Assembly (NCBI RefSeq): GCF_016806125.1
Contig: NZ_CP047166.1
Span: 1,798,001-1,862,000, forward strand
Direction of reading: 5' to 3'
Length of the DNA stretch: 64,000 nucleotides
Source: Ponticoccus alexandrii
GTDB lineage: Bacteria > Pseudomonadota > Alphaproteobacteria > Rhodobacterales > Rhodobacteraceae
Notes under the pieces: model-generated
Told to the model about the DNA's origin: nothing
Database searches by the model: none
Seen by the model: the letters and a program-made list of their open reading frames with translations, nothing else
Shown: one piece after another, positions 51,021-60,906 of the stretch
Position numbering within the stretch: the first letter of the stretch is position 1
Layout: each line of letters begins with the position of its first letter
Made by a program: the position numbers and the translations under genes

Positions 51021-51995
51021 ATGGCAGATTACACCTATGACGGGGCCTATGGGGCTCCTGCATCCGTAAAAGTGGCATCGCTGGCCCATTGGCTTGGGGC
51101 GGCGGCCTCTGTTGCGCTGGTCGTTGGCGTGGGCGTCTGGGGCTACAAGGTCATGGCGCGCGACGTCTCCGGCGTGCCGGTGGTGATGGCCTTGGCCGGC
51201 CCGATGCGCGAGGCGCCCGTCGATCCCGGCGGCACGCTTGCCGATCACCAGGGGCTGGCCGTGAACACGGTCGCGGGCCTTGGCGCCGCGGCCTCTCCGG
51301 CGGACCGGCTGGTTCTGGCACCGCGCGCCGCGGGACTGGGGGCCGAGGATGTGGCGGCCGGGCTTCTGGTGCCCGCCGAACGGCCCGAACCGATGCGGAC
51401 ATCGCTGGCCGCCAATGCCGAGATTGTCGAGATAGAGCCCCGGTTGCCGGAAAATCCGGACGCCCAGCTTGCGGCGCTGGTCGAAAGCATCGGGGGCGAG
51501 GCCCTGGAACCGCTCGACGGCGGCGACGTGGTCCCGGTTGTGACCTCCGTCGGAGAGACATCTCTGGCCGAGGATACAACACAGGCGGCCAGCCTGGGGC
51601 CGGGGCTGGCCCGGTCGTTGCGCCCGAATCTGCGCCCCGCCGGTCTTAGAAGCGCCGCAGCTGCGCCGCAGGCCTCCGCCGCCGTGGCAGAGGGGGCCGC
51701 CCCCGCAGTCGCAACGCGAGAGATCGATCCCTCGCAACTCGCCTCCGGCACCCGGCTGGTGCAGATCGGCGCCTATGATTCCGCCGAGCTGGCGCGCAGC
51801 GAGTGGGACAAGCTGGGCGGGCGTCTGGGCGAGTTCCTCGACGGCAAGGACCGCGTTGTCCAGAAGGCCAGCTCTGGCGGGCGCACCTTCTACCGCCTGC
51901 GCGCCCATGGCTTCGAGGATCTGGCCGACGCGCGCCGGTTCTGTTCGGCGCTGGTGTCGCAGAACATCGACTGCATCCCGGTTGTGACGCGATGA
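51021..51995 (+). CDS. SPOR-domain membrane protein
   Basis: 324 residues: a short cytoplasmic head, one membrane helix (about 24-45), a long Ala/Pro/Glu-rich disordered periplasmic linker, and a C-terminal SPOR domain from about 243 (G-T-R-L-V-Q-I-G-A-Y-D-S, then F-Y-R-L-R-A-H-G-F-E, A-R-R-F-C-S). SPOR domains bind denuded septal peptidoglycan. It is in operon with nagZ, scpA and scpB (four-base overlap). Confidence 0.9.
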   Translation: MADYTYDGAYGAPASVKVASLAHWLGAAASVALVVGVGVWGYKVMARDVSGVPVVMALAGPMREAPVDPGGTLADHQGLAVNTVAGLGAAASPADRLVLAPRAAGLGAEDVAAGLLVPAERPEPMRTSLAANAEIVEIEPRLPENPDAQLAALVESIGGEALEPLDGGDVVPVVTSVGETSLAEDTTQAASLGPGLARSLRPNLRPAGLRSAAAAPQASAAVAEGAAPAVATREIDPSQLASGTRLVQIGAYDSAELARSEWDKLGGRLGEFLDGKDRVVQKASSGGRTFYRLRAHGFEDLADARRFCSALVSQNIDCIPVVTR

Positions 51996-53005
51996 CGGGG
52001 TTCGGCGCGGCCATCTTCGGCTGCGCGGGGCTGCGCCTGACCGAAGACGAGACCGCGCTGTTCCGGCAGGCACGGCCCTTCGGTTTTATCCTTTTCGCCC
52101 GCAACCTCGAGACACCCGGGCAGATCCGGGCGCTCTGCGCGGACATGCGGGCTGCTGTCGGATGGGACGCGCCGATCTTCATCGACCAGGAGGGTGGACG
52201 TGTCCAGCGCCTGCGCCCGCCGCTGGCGCGCGACTGGCGCCCGCCGCTGGAAGACGCCACCCAACTGGGCAGCGATTCCGCGCGGGCCTTCTGGCTGCGG
52301 GGCCGGATCATGGCAGAGGAACTGCGCGGCCTCGGGATCGACGGCAATTGCATCCCGACACTGGATATCGCGCGGCCCGAAACGCATCCCTTCCTGCACA
52401 ACCGCTGCTATGGCGCGGACGTGGCGACGGTGATCGCCCATGGCCGCGCCGCGGCCGAGGGGCTGATGCAGGGCGGCGTCCTGCCGGTGATGAAGCATAT
52501 CCCCGGCCACGGGCTGGGGACGCTGGACAGCCACCTTGAACTGCCCCGCGTCGCGGCCCCCCTCGACGCGCTGGATGGCATGGATTTCGCCCCGTTCAGG
52601 GCCCTGAACACCCTGCCGATGGCCATGTCGGCGCATATCGTCTTTGAGGCGATCGACCACAGGCCCGCCACGCAGTCGCCGGTGATGATCGAGTTGATCC
52701 GCGACAGCATCGGCTTTGGCGGCCTGCTGATGACCGACGATATTTCCATGCAGGCGCTGTCCGGCACGGTCGCGACGCGCGCACGCGCGGCACTGGACGC
52801 GGGCTGCGATGTCGTCCTGCACTGCAACGGCGACCTGGCCGAGATGCAGGCCGTGGCAGAGGCGGCGGGCGTGATGAGCCCGGCGGCACAGACCCGCGCA
52901 GAGGCGGCCCTGGCGGCCCGGCAGGCGCCTGCGCCGGTTGACATCGAGGCCTTGCAACAGGAATTAGAGGCCTTGATCGCAAGAGCCTTGAATGACAGAG
53001 CCTGA
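51992..53005 (+). CDS. nagZ: Beta-N-acetylhexosaminidase
   Basis: 337 residues from the ATG overlapping the SPOR stop. GH3 motifs are K-H-I-P-G-H-G (168-174) and the nucleophile Asp in L-L-M-T-D-D-I-S-M (about 245-250). D-Q-E-G-G-R-V is at 65-71. It removes GlcNAc from muropeptides in peptidoglycan recycling. It overlaps scpA by 14 bases. Confidence 0.94.
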   Translation: MTGFGAAIFGCAGLRLTEDETALFRQARPFGFILFARNLETPGQIRALCADMRAAVGWDAPIFIDQEGGRVQRLRPPLARDWRPPLEDATQLGSDSARAFWLRGRIMAEELRGLGIDGNCIPTLDIARPETHPFLHNRCYGADVATVIAHGRAAAEGLMQGGVLPVMKHIPGHGLGTLDSHLELPRVAAPLDALDGMDFAPFRALNTLPMAMSAHIVFEAIDHRPATQSPVMIELIRDSIGFGGLLMTDDISMQALSGTVATRARAALDAGCDVVLHCNGDLAEMQAVAEAAGVMSPAAQTRAEAALAARQAPAPVDIEALQQELEALIARALNDRA

Positions 53006-53789
53006 CGCCCAGTCCGAAATGCCGCTGTCCGTCACCGACCGCCTCGCCGCCGAGGCGCTGGTGGTGGACGTCGATGGATTCGAGGGGCCGCTCGATCTGC
53101 TGCTGAACATGGCGCGGGTGCAGAAGGTTGATCTGCGCAAGATCTCGATCCTTGCGCTGGCGAGGCAGTACCTGGCCTTTGTCGAGAAGGCCAAGGCGCT
53201 GAGGATCGAACTGGCCGCGGATTATCTGGTGATGGCGGCCTGGCTGGCCTTTCTGAAGTCCCGCCTGCTGCTGCCGCCCGATCCGACCGAAGAGGGACCG
53301 TCGGGCGAGGAACTGGCCGCGCATCTCGCGTTCCAGCTGGAACGCCTGCAGGCCATGCGCGAGGCGGCAGCGAAGTTGATGGCACGCGACCGGCTGGGAA
53401 TGAACTTCTTCGCCCGGGGGCTGCCCGAGGAAATGGAGCGGGTGCGGCGCGTGAAATACACCGCGACGCTGCTGGACCTGATGCAGGGTTATGCGCGCAT
53501 CCGCACGCGCGACGAATTCCGGCCCTTCGTGATGGACCGCGACAAGGTCTTCACCATGGAACAGGCGCTGGAGCGGCTGCGCGGCATGATCGGCTTTGCC
53601 GGGCAATGGACCGAGATCTCCAGCTACCTGCCGGACGGCTGGGGCGAGGACGAGGTCATGTGGCGCTCGGCCACCGCCGCGACCTTTGCCGCCTCGCTGG
53701 AACTGGTGAAGGAAGGCAAGGCCGAGCTGCGCCAGTCCGGCACCTTCGAGCCGATCCAGCTGCGCCGCCGGGAGAGACGCGATGACTGA
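52992..53789 (+). CDS. scpA: Segregation and condensation protein A
   Basis: 265 residues. The ScpA signature is present: F-E-G-P-L-D-L-L-L-N-M-A-R at 30-42, I-S-I-L-A-L-A-R-Q-Y-L, and A-A-D-Y-L-V-M-A-A-W-L-A-F-L-K-S-R-L-L-L-P. It is the kleisin bridging SMC and ScpB in chromosome condensation. It is followed by scpB with 8 bases overlap. Confidence 0.95.
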   Translation: MTEPDAQSEMPLSVTDRLAAEALVVDVDGFEGPLDLLLNMARVQKVDLRKISILALARQYLAFVEKAKALRIELAADYLVMAAWLAFLKSRLLLPPDPTEEGPSGEELAAHLAFQLERLQAMREAAAKLMARDRLGMNFFARGLPEEMERVRRVKYTATLLDLMQGYARIRTRDEFRPFVMDRDKVFTMEQALERLRGMIGFAGQWTEISSYLPDGWGEDEVMWRSATAATFAASLELVKEGKAELRQSGTFEPIQLRRRERRDD

Positions 53790-54504
53790 CGGCGCCCCGG
53801 ACGATGCCCGCAACAATGCCCCGAATGACACCCCGAAGGATACCATGACCCCGGACGAGAGCCTGCCGCGCGAAAGCCTGTTCGAGGCGCCGCCCATGGG
53901 TGAACAGGAGCGCATGGTCGAGGCGATCCTTTTTGCCACCGCCGAGGCGGTGACGGTCAAGGATCTGGAGGACCGGATGCCGCATGGCTGCGACGCAGCC
54001 GAGGCGCTGGTCTATCTGCGCAAGCGTTACGCCGGGCGGGGCGTGCATGTGGTGCGGGTGGGCGATGCCTATGCGATCCGCACGGCGCCCGATCTGGGCT
54101 ATCTGATGCAGCGCGAAACGGTCGAGACGCGCAAGCTGTCCCGCGCCGCCATCGAAACACTGGCGATCATCGCCTACCACCAGCCGGTCACGCGGGCCGA
54201 GATCGAGGAAATCCGCGGCGTCGCCGTGTCGCGCGGCACAGTCGATCAGTTGATCGAGATGGAGTGGATCCGCTTCGGGCGCCGCCGCATGACCCCGGGC
54301 CGCCCGGTGACCTTCGTGGTGACTCAGGCCTTCATGGAACATTTCGGGCTGGAATCGGCGCGTGACCTGCCCGGGCTGGCGGAACTGCGCGCCGCCGGAC
54401 TGCTGGAAAGCCGCCCGTCGCCGCTGGGGGTGCCGCAGGTTGGCGAGGATGCGGACAGCGAGGAAGAGACCGACGAAGGGCAAAGCGAGCTTTTCGAGGA
54501 TTGA
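53782..54504 (+). CDS. scpB: Segregation and condensation protein B
   Basis: 240 residues with an Asp/Pro-rich head of about 35 residues, then the two winged-helix units of ScpB: V-E-A-I-L-F-A-T-A-E-A-V-T and L-S-R-A-A-I-E-T-L-A-I-I-A-Y-H-Q-P-V-T-R-A-E-I-E-E-I-R-G. The acidic C-tail is disordered. It works with ScpA and SMC. Confidence 0.95.
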   Translation: MTDGAPDDARNNAPNDTPKDTMTPDESLPRESLFEAPPMGEQERMVEAILFATAEAVTVKDLEDRMPHGCDAAEALVYLRKRYAGRGVHVVRVGDAYAIRTAPDLGYLMQRETVETRKLSRAAIETLAIIAYHQPVTRAEIEEIRGVAVSRGTVDQLIEMEWIRFGRRRMTPGRPVTFVVTQAFMEHFGLESARDLPGLAELRAAGLLESRPSPLGVPQVGEDADSEEETDEGQSELFED

Positions 54505-54590
54505 CCCCCTGTCACGGCGATATGCCTGAAAATCGGCGCAATTTTCTGTTATACGGGCGGCGAGGCAAATTGCAGGGACAGGGACGCGCC

Positions 54591-54794
54591 ATGAACGCCA
54601 ACCAGATCGTCAGCATGATCGTCCGCACCGTGATGCGGCAACTGATCAACCGGGGTGTGAACGCCGGCTTCAACCAGATCTCGCGTCGCGGCGGCAGCGC
54701 CAAGGGGCAGGGGCCGACGGCGATCACGCCCGAGCGGCGGGCGCAGATGCAGGTGCGCCAGGCCCGGCGCGCGGCCCGGGCGGCGAACCGCTAG
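54591..54794 (+). CDS. Small basic hypothetical protein after scpB
   Basis: 67 residues from the ATG at 54591. The N-terminus is an amphipathic helix (I-V-S-M-I-V-R-T-V-M-R-Q-L-I-N-R-G-V-N); the rest is strongly Arg/Gln/Ala-rich. Short proteins of this type are kept after scpB in Rhodobacteraceae as far as I recall, but have no known function. A basic, possibly nucleic-acid-binding protein. Confidence 0.65.
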   Translation: MNANQIVSMIVRTVMRQLINRGVNAGFNQISRRGGSAKGQGPTAITPERRAQMQVRQARRAARAANR

Positions 54795-54830
54795 AACCGG
54801 TCTCTCGCGCCCTTTGCGGGCCGGGTTTCA

Positions 54831-54850
54831 GGTATTTTTGCCAAGAAGAA
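54831..54850. repeat. Second copy of the GGTATTT intergenic repeat
   Basis: GGTATTTTTGCCAAGAAGAA, related to the tail of the 44849-44904 element. It is preceded by a GC-rich hairpin-like part. The gap to 55004 holds no gene. Confidence 0.5.
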
Positions 54851-55004
54851 ACTCCCGGTGGGCGCTTGGGCAGCAGCGGGGATTCCTGTTTGCGGGTGTC
54901 TCTACCTGCCAGGGGTATGCGTGTTTCCTTCGGGCCGACGGCGCTCGAAGAACGCGCTGCGGTTTTCGCGCGAAACATGAATATGGCGGCGTAATGACTT
55001 GATA

Positions 55005-56081
55005 TTACGACCTGAAATGCTTGCTTAGCTTCAGGCCTTGCCCCTGGTAATTAGAGGCGATGCCCGAGCCGTAGAGCTGCGCGGGGATCTCGGACATGCG
55101 CTCATAGACCAGCCGTCCCACGACCTGCCCGTGTTCCAACGCAAAGGGCGCCTCGTGGCAGCGCACCTCCAGAACCCCGCGTGCGCCTTCGCCGCCCGCC
55201 GGGGCATGGCCGAAGCCGGGGTCGAAGAAGCCTGCGTAATGCACGCGGAACTCGCCGACCATGGCGAGGTAGGGTGCCATTTCGGCGGCATAGCCGGGCG
55301 GAATATGCACCGCCTCGCGGCTGACGAGGATATAGAAGGCGCCGGGATCTAGAATCAGCCGCCCGGTCTGCGAGCGCAGCCTGTCCCAGTAATCGGCGGG
55401 GTCGTATTCGCCGATCCGGTCGAGGTCGATCACCCCGGTATGGGGCCGCGCGCGATACCCCACGAGCCCCTCGTCGCCGGGCATGAGGTCGACCGAAAAG
55501 CCCAGTCCTTCATTGATGACCGGCTCGCCGCCGGAGACCAGCACGTGGTCGCGATGCAGTTGCGTCAGGTCGGCGTCGGTCAAAACCGTCCGCCCGCGCC
55601 GGAAGCGGATCTGGTTCAGCCGTTGGCCCGGTCGCACCAGCACCGAGAAGCTGCGCGGGCAGATCTCTGCATAGAGCGGCCCGGTATAACCCTCTGCGAT
55701 GCGGTCGAATTCCACCCCGCCGTCGGTGATCACCCGGGTCAGCAGATCCAGCCGCCCGGTCGAGCTTTTGGCATTGGCAATGGCCTGCATGCCCTCGGGC
55801 AGGGCCAGCCGTTCCATCAGCGGAACCACGTAGACGCAGCCCTTTTCCAGCACCGCGCCCCCCGAGAGGTCGATTCGGTGCATCTCGAACTGGGCAAGCC
55901 GGCTTTCGACGCTGGTGCCCTTGCCGGCAAGGAAGGAGGCGCGCACCCGGTAGGCCACCGCGCCCAGCCGCAGGTCGAGGCTTGCGGGCTGCACCTGTCC
56001 GTCGACAAACTCTTCCGTGGCGCTGATCGCGCCCGTTGCAATCAGCGTCTCGATTTGCTGGCTGGCCAGTACACCCATCAT
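55005..56081 (-). CDS. dcd: dCTP deaminase (long, two-domain form)
   Basis: 358 residues from the first of two adjacent ATGs. It is longer than the usual dCTP deaminase (about 190) because it has two dUTPase-like halves. The catalytic site region is A-N-A-K-S-S-T-G-R-L-D near 103-113 (first half) with G-Y-T-G-P-L-Y-A-E-I; the second half has G-Y-A-A-E-M-A-P and the end G-S-G-I-A-S-N-Y-Q-G-Q. It makes dUTP from dCTP for thymidylate synthesis. The long form is typical for alphaproteobacteria. Confidence 0.9.
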   Translation of the reverse strand: MMGVLASQQIETLIATGAISATEEFVDGQVQPASLDLRLGAVAYRVRASFLAGKGTSVESRLAQFEMHRIDLSGGAVLEKGCVYVVPLMERLALPEGMQAIANAKSSTGRLDLLTRVITDGGVEFDRIAEGYTGPLYAEICPRSFSVLVRPGQRLNQIRFRRGRTVLTDADLTQLHRDHVLVSGGEPVINEGLGFSVDLMPGDEGLVGYRARPHTGVIDLDRIGEYDPADYWDRLRSQTGRLILDPGAFYILVSREAVHIPPGYAAEMAPYLAMVGEFRVHYAGFFDPGFGHAPAGGEGARGVLEVRCHEAPFALEHGQVVGRLVYERMSEIPAQLYGSGIASNYQGQGLKLSKHFRS

Positions 56082-56499
56082 GCCGGTCTCCCCTTTGCGC
56101 CCCTCTTAACAAGGCCGCGCGGGAAGGGGGAGCGAAATGCGCCGGACAGGCGGTCGCCTCAGGCGCCGCGTGCTCTGAAAAGTTGTGGCGCAGGATTCCA
56201 TACTCTGCCGAGAAGCCCTGATCGTCCGCGGTGCGTGACAGCAGCGCAAGGATCTCCGCGCCGCTTGGGCCGTCTGCGGCGTCACCCTTGGGCAGGGGCC
56301 GGTCTGTTGCATGTCGGGGGCCGCGACATGGTGCGTCGGGCTGCGCCACAAAGCCCAACCGTCCACCCAAACGCGCTACAGCCCTTCATGGAGGTTTTGG
56401 GACAGGTCAACAGACCTGCGCAAAATGCGGACTGGGGCGAAACACCGGGTTCCGTTCAGGGCGCTGTGACCCCGGAGTGGTGATTGGTAGCGAAATAAA
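56082..56499. other. Non-coding gap before tRNA-Pro
   Basis: 418 bases between dcd and the tRNA. Minus-strand frames in it have no ribosome site and show no family signature. Promoter sequences for dcd are presumably at the left side. Confidence 0.5.
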
Positions 56500-56576
56500 T
56501 GGTCGGGCTAGCAGGACTCGAACCTGCGACCTTCCGTCCCCCAGACGGACGCGCTACCAGGCTGCGCCATAGCCCG
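56500..56576 (-). tRNA. tRNA-Pro (GGG)
   Basis: 77 bases on the minus strand, with CCA encoded. Acceptor strands CGGGCTA / TAGCCCG pair fully, D-arm GCGCAGCC...GGTAGCGC, anticodon stem TCCGT/ACGGA with loop CTGGGGG, giving anticodon GGG, and T-arm GCAGG-TTCGAAT-CCTGC. Confidence 0.95.
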
Positions 56577-56642
56577 ACTTGTCCGCGTGTCTTACCGGTT
56601 TTTCCGGCACGTGCAACCCCCGCCGACGCAAAAACAAGCGGA

Positions 56643-58340
56643 TCAGGACAGAGGCTGGTTCAGCCTGTCACGCAGGGCTTTCAACCGGGTGAGCGGAGCG
56701 GCAAGCGCCTGGGCCTGCGTCTTTGTCAGGTGGTCGATCCGCACCAGATGGGTCAGGGGGCCGGGGACCTGCGTGGCCTCGGCCTGCGCGGTGAAATCCG
56801 GCAAATCCACCGGACGGCCGACCGGCGTTGCGGCGCTGGTGGACGCGTCGTTGTGGGCTTCGGCCACTGGCTGGGACGCGGCTTCCGGCTGCGGGACAGG
56901 GGAGGGCAAGGGGTGCTCACCCGCCTCGGGCGTGGAAGCGGCCTGCGGCGCCGGTTGCTCGGGCTCTGCGGAAGACGTGCTGACGGTGGCCCTGTCGGCG
57001 TCGGTGGAAGGCGGCGAGGCGTGCGATTCGTTGCCTTCGGCAGCGGCGCGGTCCGGGCTTTGCGCCTCGTCTCCGGACAGCGGCGCGGGAGTGTCAGAGG
57101 CCGGGGAACGGACGGGCGCGGCGTTGGCGGCAGGCTCCGCATCGGTAGGCGCAGCGCCCGGCAGTTCCGCCGTCGCGTCATGGTCTGCGATGGCCTCGGA
57201 TGCTGGCGGCTGATCGTCCGTATCCGGATCGCGCGTGGCCTCTGGCGCAGTTTTCGCAGCGGTATCGGCGGCGGGCGCCGCATCGCCATTGATCACCCCG
57301 TCTGGAGCGGCATCCGCAGGGCCACCTGCATCGTGGGCGCCATCGGCCTCCAACGCGAAGCCGTCATCGAAAGCGGCCTCGGCATCTGCCTCGGGTGTCG
57401 TCCCGGCGTCAGAGAGGGGCAGGGTGCGGGTGTCCGGCCCGGTGCTGTCGCGGACGGCTTCGTCCGGCGCTTCATCCCAATCCGGGCGGGGCTGTCCGGC
57501 CTCGTCTGTCTGGGCAGGCTGCGCCGCCGAGAGTGCGACGGTTGCCTCGTCGCCCTCCGTGTTGTCCGAGGGAAGCGGGCCAAGCGGCAGGTGCGCGGTG
57601 ATTTCCGCCGGTTTCGCGGCGGCCTCGACCTCGACCTCCGTATCCGCAGCCTCAGCCGCTTCGGCGGTTGACTTGGCGGGCTGGTCGAGATGGTCGAATT
57701 CGAGGGTGATGTCGGTCTCTTCCCTGTCCGTTTGCGGCGCCGATTCGCCAAGCACCGGGGCCGGTTCCGTCGTCGCGGGGGCGGGGGGCTCCGGGTCGTC
57801 GGAGCGCGCGGCGTCCGCCCTCTGGGCGTCGGCCACGAGGGGGGCGCTGTCTGTCCCGAGGGCTGCCGCATCCGCGTCCTCTTCCGGCGGCGGAGCGCCG
57901 GTTTCCCCGGCGGCGGTCGTGTCGTGTTGCGATTGTCGCGCCGATGACCGGGCCGTGGCCGAGGTGGGGAAGGTCAGAATCTCGGAGGTCGCGGGTGCTT
58001 CGGCCACTTCCTCGAAGGGAGCGTCTTCGATCAGCGCGGCGTCCGGGGTGTCGTCGTCCTCGGCGCCCACCATGGCCGAGAGGCTACAAACGTGGCGCAC
58101 GCCCTGCTCGCGCAGGACTTTCTGGACGCCCTTGATGGTCATCCCGTCCTCGTGCAGCAACTTCTTGATTCCGCCCAGCAATTCCATGTCGGCAGGGCGA
58201 TAGTAGCGGCGCCCGCCGGCGCGCTTCACAGGCTTCACCTGGCTGAACTTGCTTTCCCAGAACCGCAGCACATGGGCTGGCGTTTCCAGCCAGTCCGCGA
58301 CTTCGGAGATGGTGCGGAAGGCGTCACGCGATTTCGACAT
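56643..58340 (-). CDS. MerR-family protein with very long acidic tail
   Basis: 565 residues. Residues 9-80 are a MerR-type winged helix (T-I-S-E-V-A-D-W-L...V-L-R-F-W-E-S-K-F...[10 protein letters not shown]). About 420 residues of low-complexity Ala/Asp/Glu/Pro/Thr follow, and the last 45 form a helix with [16 protein letters not shown]. Normal proteins of this group are 120-250 residues. It follows ihfA, an order kept in Rhodobacteraceae; the target is not known. Confidence 0.85.
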   Translation of the reverse strand: MSKSRDAFRTISEVADWLETPAHVLRFWESKFSQVKPVKRAGGRRYYRPADMELLGGIKKLLHEDGMTIKGVQKVLREQGVRHVCSLSAMVGAEDDDTPDAALIEDAPFEEVAEAPATSEILTFPTSATARSSARQSQHDTTAAGETGAPPPEEDADAAALGTDSAPLVADAQRADAARSDDPEPPAPATTEPAPVLGESAPQTDREETDITLEFDHLDQPAKSTAEAAEAADTEVEVEAAAKPAEITAHLPLGPLPSDNTEGDEATVALSAAQPAQTDEAGQPRPDWDEAPDEAVRDSTGPDTRTLPLSDAGTTPEADAEAAFDDGFALEADGAHDAGGPADAAPDGVINGDAAPAADTAAKTAPEATRDPDTDDQPPASEAIADHDATAELPGAAPTDAEPAANAAPVRSPASDTPAPLSGDEAQSPDRAAAEGNESHASPPSTDADRATVSTSSAEPEQPAPQAASTPEAGEHPLPSPVPQPEAASQPVAEAHNDASTSAATPVGRPVDLPDFTAQAEATQVPGPLTHLVRIDHLTKTQAQALAAPLTRLKALRDRLNQPLS

Positions 58341-58351
58341 GCCCTAGCGCC

Positions 58352-58654
58352 TCAGCGCTTGTTGCCCGCGGCCACGCGGTCTTTCATCAGGTGCGAAGGA
58401 CGAAAGGTCAGCACGCGGCGCGGCTGGATTGGCACCTCTTCCCCGGTCTTGGGGTTGCGGCCTACCCGCGCCGCCTTTTCCCGCACCGAGAAGGTGCCGA
58501 AAGACGATATCTTGACCTGTTCGCCCGAGACCAGTGCATCGGACATATGCTGAAGCACAGCCTCGACCAATTCGGCACTTTCATTGCGCGAAAGGCCGAC
58601 TTCGCGAAACACCGATTCGCTCAGATCCATTCGCGTCAGGGTCTTGTCCCCCAT
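58352..58654 (-). CDS. ihfA: Integration host factor alpha subunit
   Basis: 100 residues with the HU/IHF fold: [10 protein letters not shown], then [17 protein letters not shown] and the DNA-inserting arm [12 protein letters not shown]. It bends DNA and helps transcription, recombination and phage integration. Followed 11 bases later by merR. Confidence 0.93.
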   Translation of the reverse strand: MGDKTLTRMDLSESVFREVGLSRNESAELVEAVLQHMSDALVSGEQVKISSFGTFSVREKAARVGRNPKTGEEVPIQPRRVLTFRPSHLMKDRVAAGNKR

Positions 58655-58814
58655 ACGTCATCCCTCCCGCAGTTTGCCCGAGATTAGGCGGTTGTGAAAA
58701 GGCCCGTCAAGTTCAATGACTTGTGCGGCACGATTTAGGCAAAGGTTCACCAGAGCGATGCGCGCCTGCCCGGAGACCGGGCAATGGCAGACGCATCGTC
58801 CGGAACCCGGGGCT

Positions 58815-59786
58815 TTACCAGCGCAAAACGACAGCGCCCCAAGCCAGGCCGCCACCGATCGCTTCGGTCACGACCAGGTCGCCCGGCTTGATCTGGCTGC
58901 GGTCGCGGCCGACGGACAGTGCCAGCGGGATCGAGGCGGCAGAGGTGTTGCCATGATCCTGCACGGTCACGACCACCTTGTCCATCGGCAGGCCCAGCTT
59001 CTTTGCGGTGCCAGCGATGATGCGGATATTGGCCTGATGCGGCACCACCCAGTCTAGTTCGGATGCCTGGAGGCCGATCTTGGCCATCGCCGTCTCTGCG
59101 GTGGCGGCAAGCTTCTCGACCGCGTGGCGGAAGACCTCCTTGCCCTGCATCCGAAGGTAGCCGGTGGTCCGGGAGCCGATACCGCCGTCGACGTAAAGGA
59201 TATCCCGGAAACGCCCGTCGCTGTTGAGATCGGTCGACAGGATGCCCCGGTCGGCATTGGTGCCGTCACCCTCGGAGGCTTCCAGCACCAGCGCACCGGC
59301 ACCATCACCGAACAGCACGCAGGTCGCACGGTCTTCCCAGTCCATGATGCGGCTGAAGGTTTCGGCCCCGATGACCAGAACCCGCTTGGCCTGACCCGAG
59401 ACGATCAGCGCATTGGCATTGGTCAGGGCATAGACGAACCCGGCGCAGACCGCCTGTACATCGAAGGCGAAGCCCTTGGTCATGCCAAGCGCGGCCTGCA
59501 CCATGGTCGCGGCAGAGGGGAAGGTCAGGTCGGCGGTCGAGGTCGCCAGCACGATGGCGTCTATGTCGGACGGCTCCAGCCCCGCATCCGCCAGCGCGGC
59601 CTTCGCGGCCCGGGTCGCAAGGTCAGAGGTGGTCTGACCCTCGGCGGCGAAATGTCGCCGCTCGATGCCGGAGCGCGAGCGAATCCACTCGTCCGAGGTG
59701 TCCAGGCTGGCTTCGAATTCGGTGTTCTCTACGACTCGTTCGGGGAGGTAGTGACCCACCCCGGCAACTTTGGCCCGCAGTGTCAT
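58815..59786 (-). CDS. fabH: Beta-ketoacyl-ACP synthase III
   Basis: 323 residues. The catalytic triad is present: Cys114 in Q-A-V-C-A-G-F, His in P-H-Q-A-N-I-R-I (about 249) and Asn in D-H-G-N-T-S-A-A-S (about 280). It makes acetoacetyl-ACP from acetyl-CoA and malonyl-ACP to start fatty acid synthesis. It overlaps plsX by four bases, the standard lipid-synthesis pair. Confidence 0.96.
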   Translation of the reverse strand: MTLRAKVAGVGHYLPERVVENTEFEASLDTSDEWIRSRSGIERRHFAAEGQTTSDLATRAAKAALADAGLEPSDIDAIVLATSTADLTFPSAATMVQAALGMTKGFAFDVQAVCAGFVYALTNANALIVSGQAKRVLVIGAETFSRIMDWEDRATCVLFGDGAGALVLEASEGDGTNADRGILSTDLNSDGRFRDILYVDGGIGSRTTGYLRMQGKEVFRHAVEKLAATAETAMAKIGLQASELDWVVPHQANIRIIAGTAKKLGLPMDKVVVTVQDHGNTSAASIPLALSVGRDRSQIKPGDLVVTEAIGGGLAWGAVVLRW

Positions 59787-60883
59787 GTCTTGTTATGGTC
59801 CTTCTGCTCGCCGGCATCTTGCGCAAGCTCGGCGGCAGAGGCAACCCGTGCAGCCAGTCGGTCACCAAAGCCTGAACGCGCCAGCTGGAAGGCCAGCTTC
59901 ACCGCGGCGGAAATGCCGGTGGCATCGGCGGAGCCGTGCGACTTCACCACCGTCCCGTTCAGGCCGAGGAAGACGCCCCCGTTGACGCGGCGCGGGTCGA
60001 TGCGTTTCTTGAGGCGGCTCATGGAGGTCAGCGCCAGCACCGAGGCGATGCGCGACAGCGGCGAATAGGCAAAGGCCTCTTTCAGCAGCTGTCCGATCAG
60101 CGAGGCGGTGCCTTCGCCGGTCTTCAGCGCGACATTGCCGGTGAAACCGTCGGTCACGATCACGTCGCAACGCTGGCCGGGAATGTCGCCGCCTTCGACG
60201 AATCCCACGAATTCATAGGCACCGTCGCGAGCGTGGTTCTCGATCAGGTCATGGGCCTCGCGCAGTTCGGCGCGGCCCTTGTGCTCTTCTGTGCCGACGT
60301 TCAGCAGACCGATGCGGGGACGGGTAAGATCCAGCGCGTTGCGCGCGTAAGAGGTGCCCATCAGCGCATATTGCAGCAGGTCCTGCGCATCGGCGCGGAT
60401 GTCGGCGCCCACATCCAGCATCACGTTGAAGCCCTGTGGATTGGACGAGGGCCAGAGGATCGCGATGGCGGGACGGTTGACGCCGGGTAGCTTGCGCAGG
60501 CGGATCATCGACAGCGCCATCAGCGCGCCGGTGTTGCCGCAGCTGACCGCCACGGTGGCATCGCCCGAACGCACCGATTCGAGAGCCGACCACATCGAGG
60601 TGCTCTTGCCGTGGCGCACCACCTGGCTGGGTTTGTCGTCCATGCTGACGACATCCTCGGCATGGATCACCGTGCAGCGACCGTCGAGGATCTTGCGCTT
60701 GCCGACGAGCCGGTCAAGCTCCTCCCGGTTGCCGTGCAACAGGAAATCCAGCTCGGGATTCTTCTTGGCCGAATGCGAAATACCGGCGACCACGGCCGCC
60801 GGTCCCCTGTCGCCGCCCATGGCGTCGACGGAAATCACCACGCGCGCGCCGCCTGCCGCCTGTCGATCCTGCAAGGAACTCAT
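59783..60883 (-). CDS. plsX: Phosphate acyltransferase PlsX
   Basis: 366 residues from the ATG at 60883; upstream extension has a different look. PlsX motifs are I-S-V-D-A-M-G-G-D-R-G-P near the start, V-S-C-G-N-T-G-A-L-M-A and D-G-F-T-G-N-V-A-L-K-T-G-E-G. It converts acyl-ACP to acyl-phosphate for phospholipid synthesis. Confidence 0.96.
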   Translation of the reverse strand: MSSLQDRQAAGGARVVISVDAMGGDRGPAAVVAGISHSAKKNPELDFLLHGNREELDRLVGKRKILDGRCTVIHAEDVVSMDDKPSQVVRHGKSTSMWSALESVRSGDATVAVSCGNTGALMALSMIRLRKLPGVNRPAIAILWPSSNPQGFNVMLDVGADIRADAQDLLQYALMGTSYARNALDLTRPRIGLLNVGTEEHKGRAELREAHDLIENHARDGAYEFVGFVEGGDIPGQRCDVIVTDGFTGNVALKTGEGTASLIGQLLKEAFAYSPLSRIASVLALTSMSRLKKRIDPRRVNGGVFLGLNGTVVKSHGSADATGISAAVKLAFQLARSGFGDRLAARVASAAELAQDAGEQKDHNKT

Positions 60884-60906
60884 GCCGGTAGGCCCCGCCG
60901 GGGTTA

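Noticed and set aside
55510-56370. Minus-strand frame overlapping dcd start and upstream gap
   Set aside because: It overlaps most of the dcd N-terminal half in another frame and shows no domain; the dcd frame is well supported.
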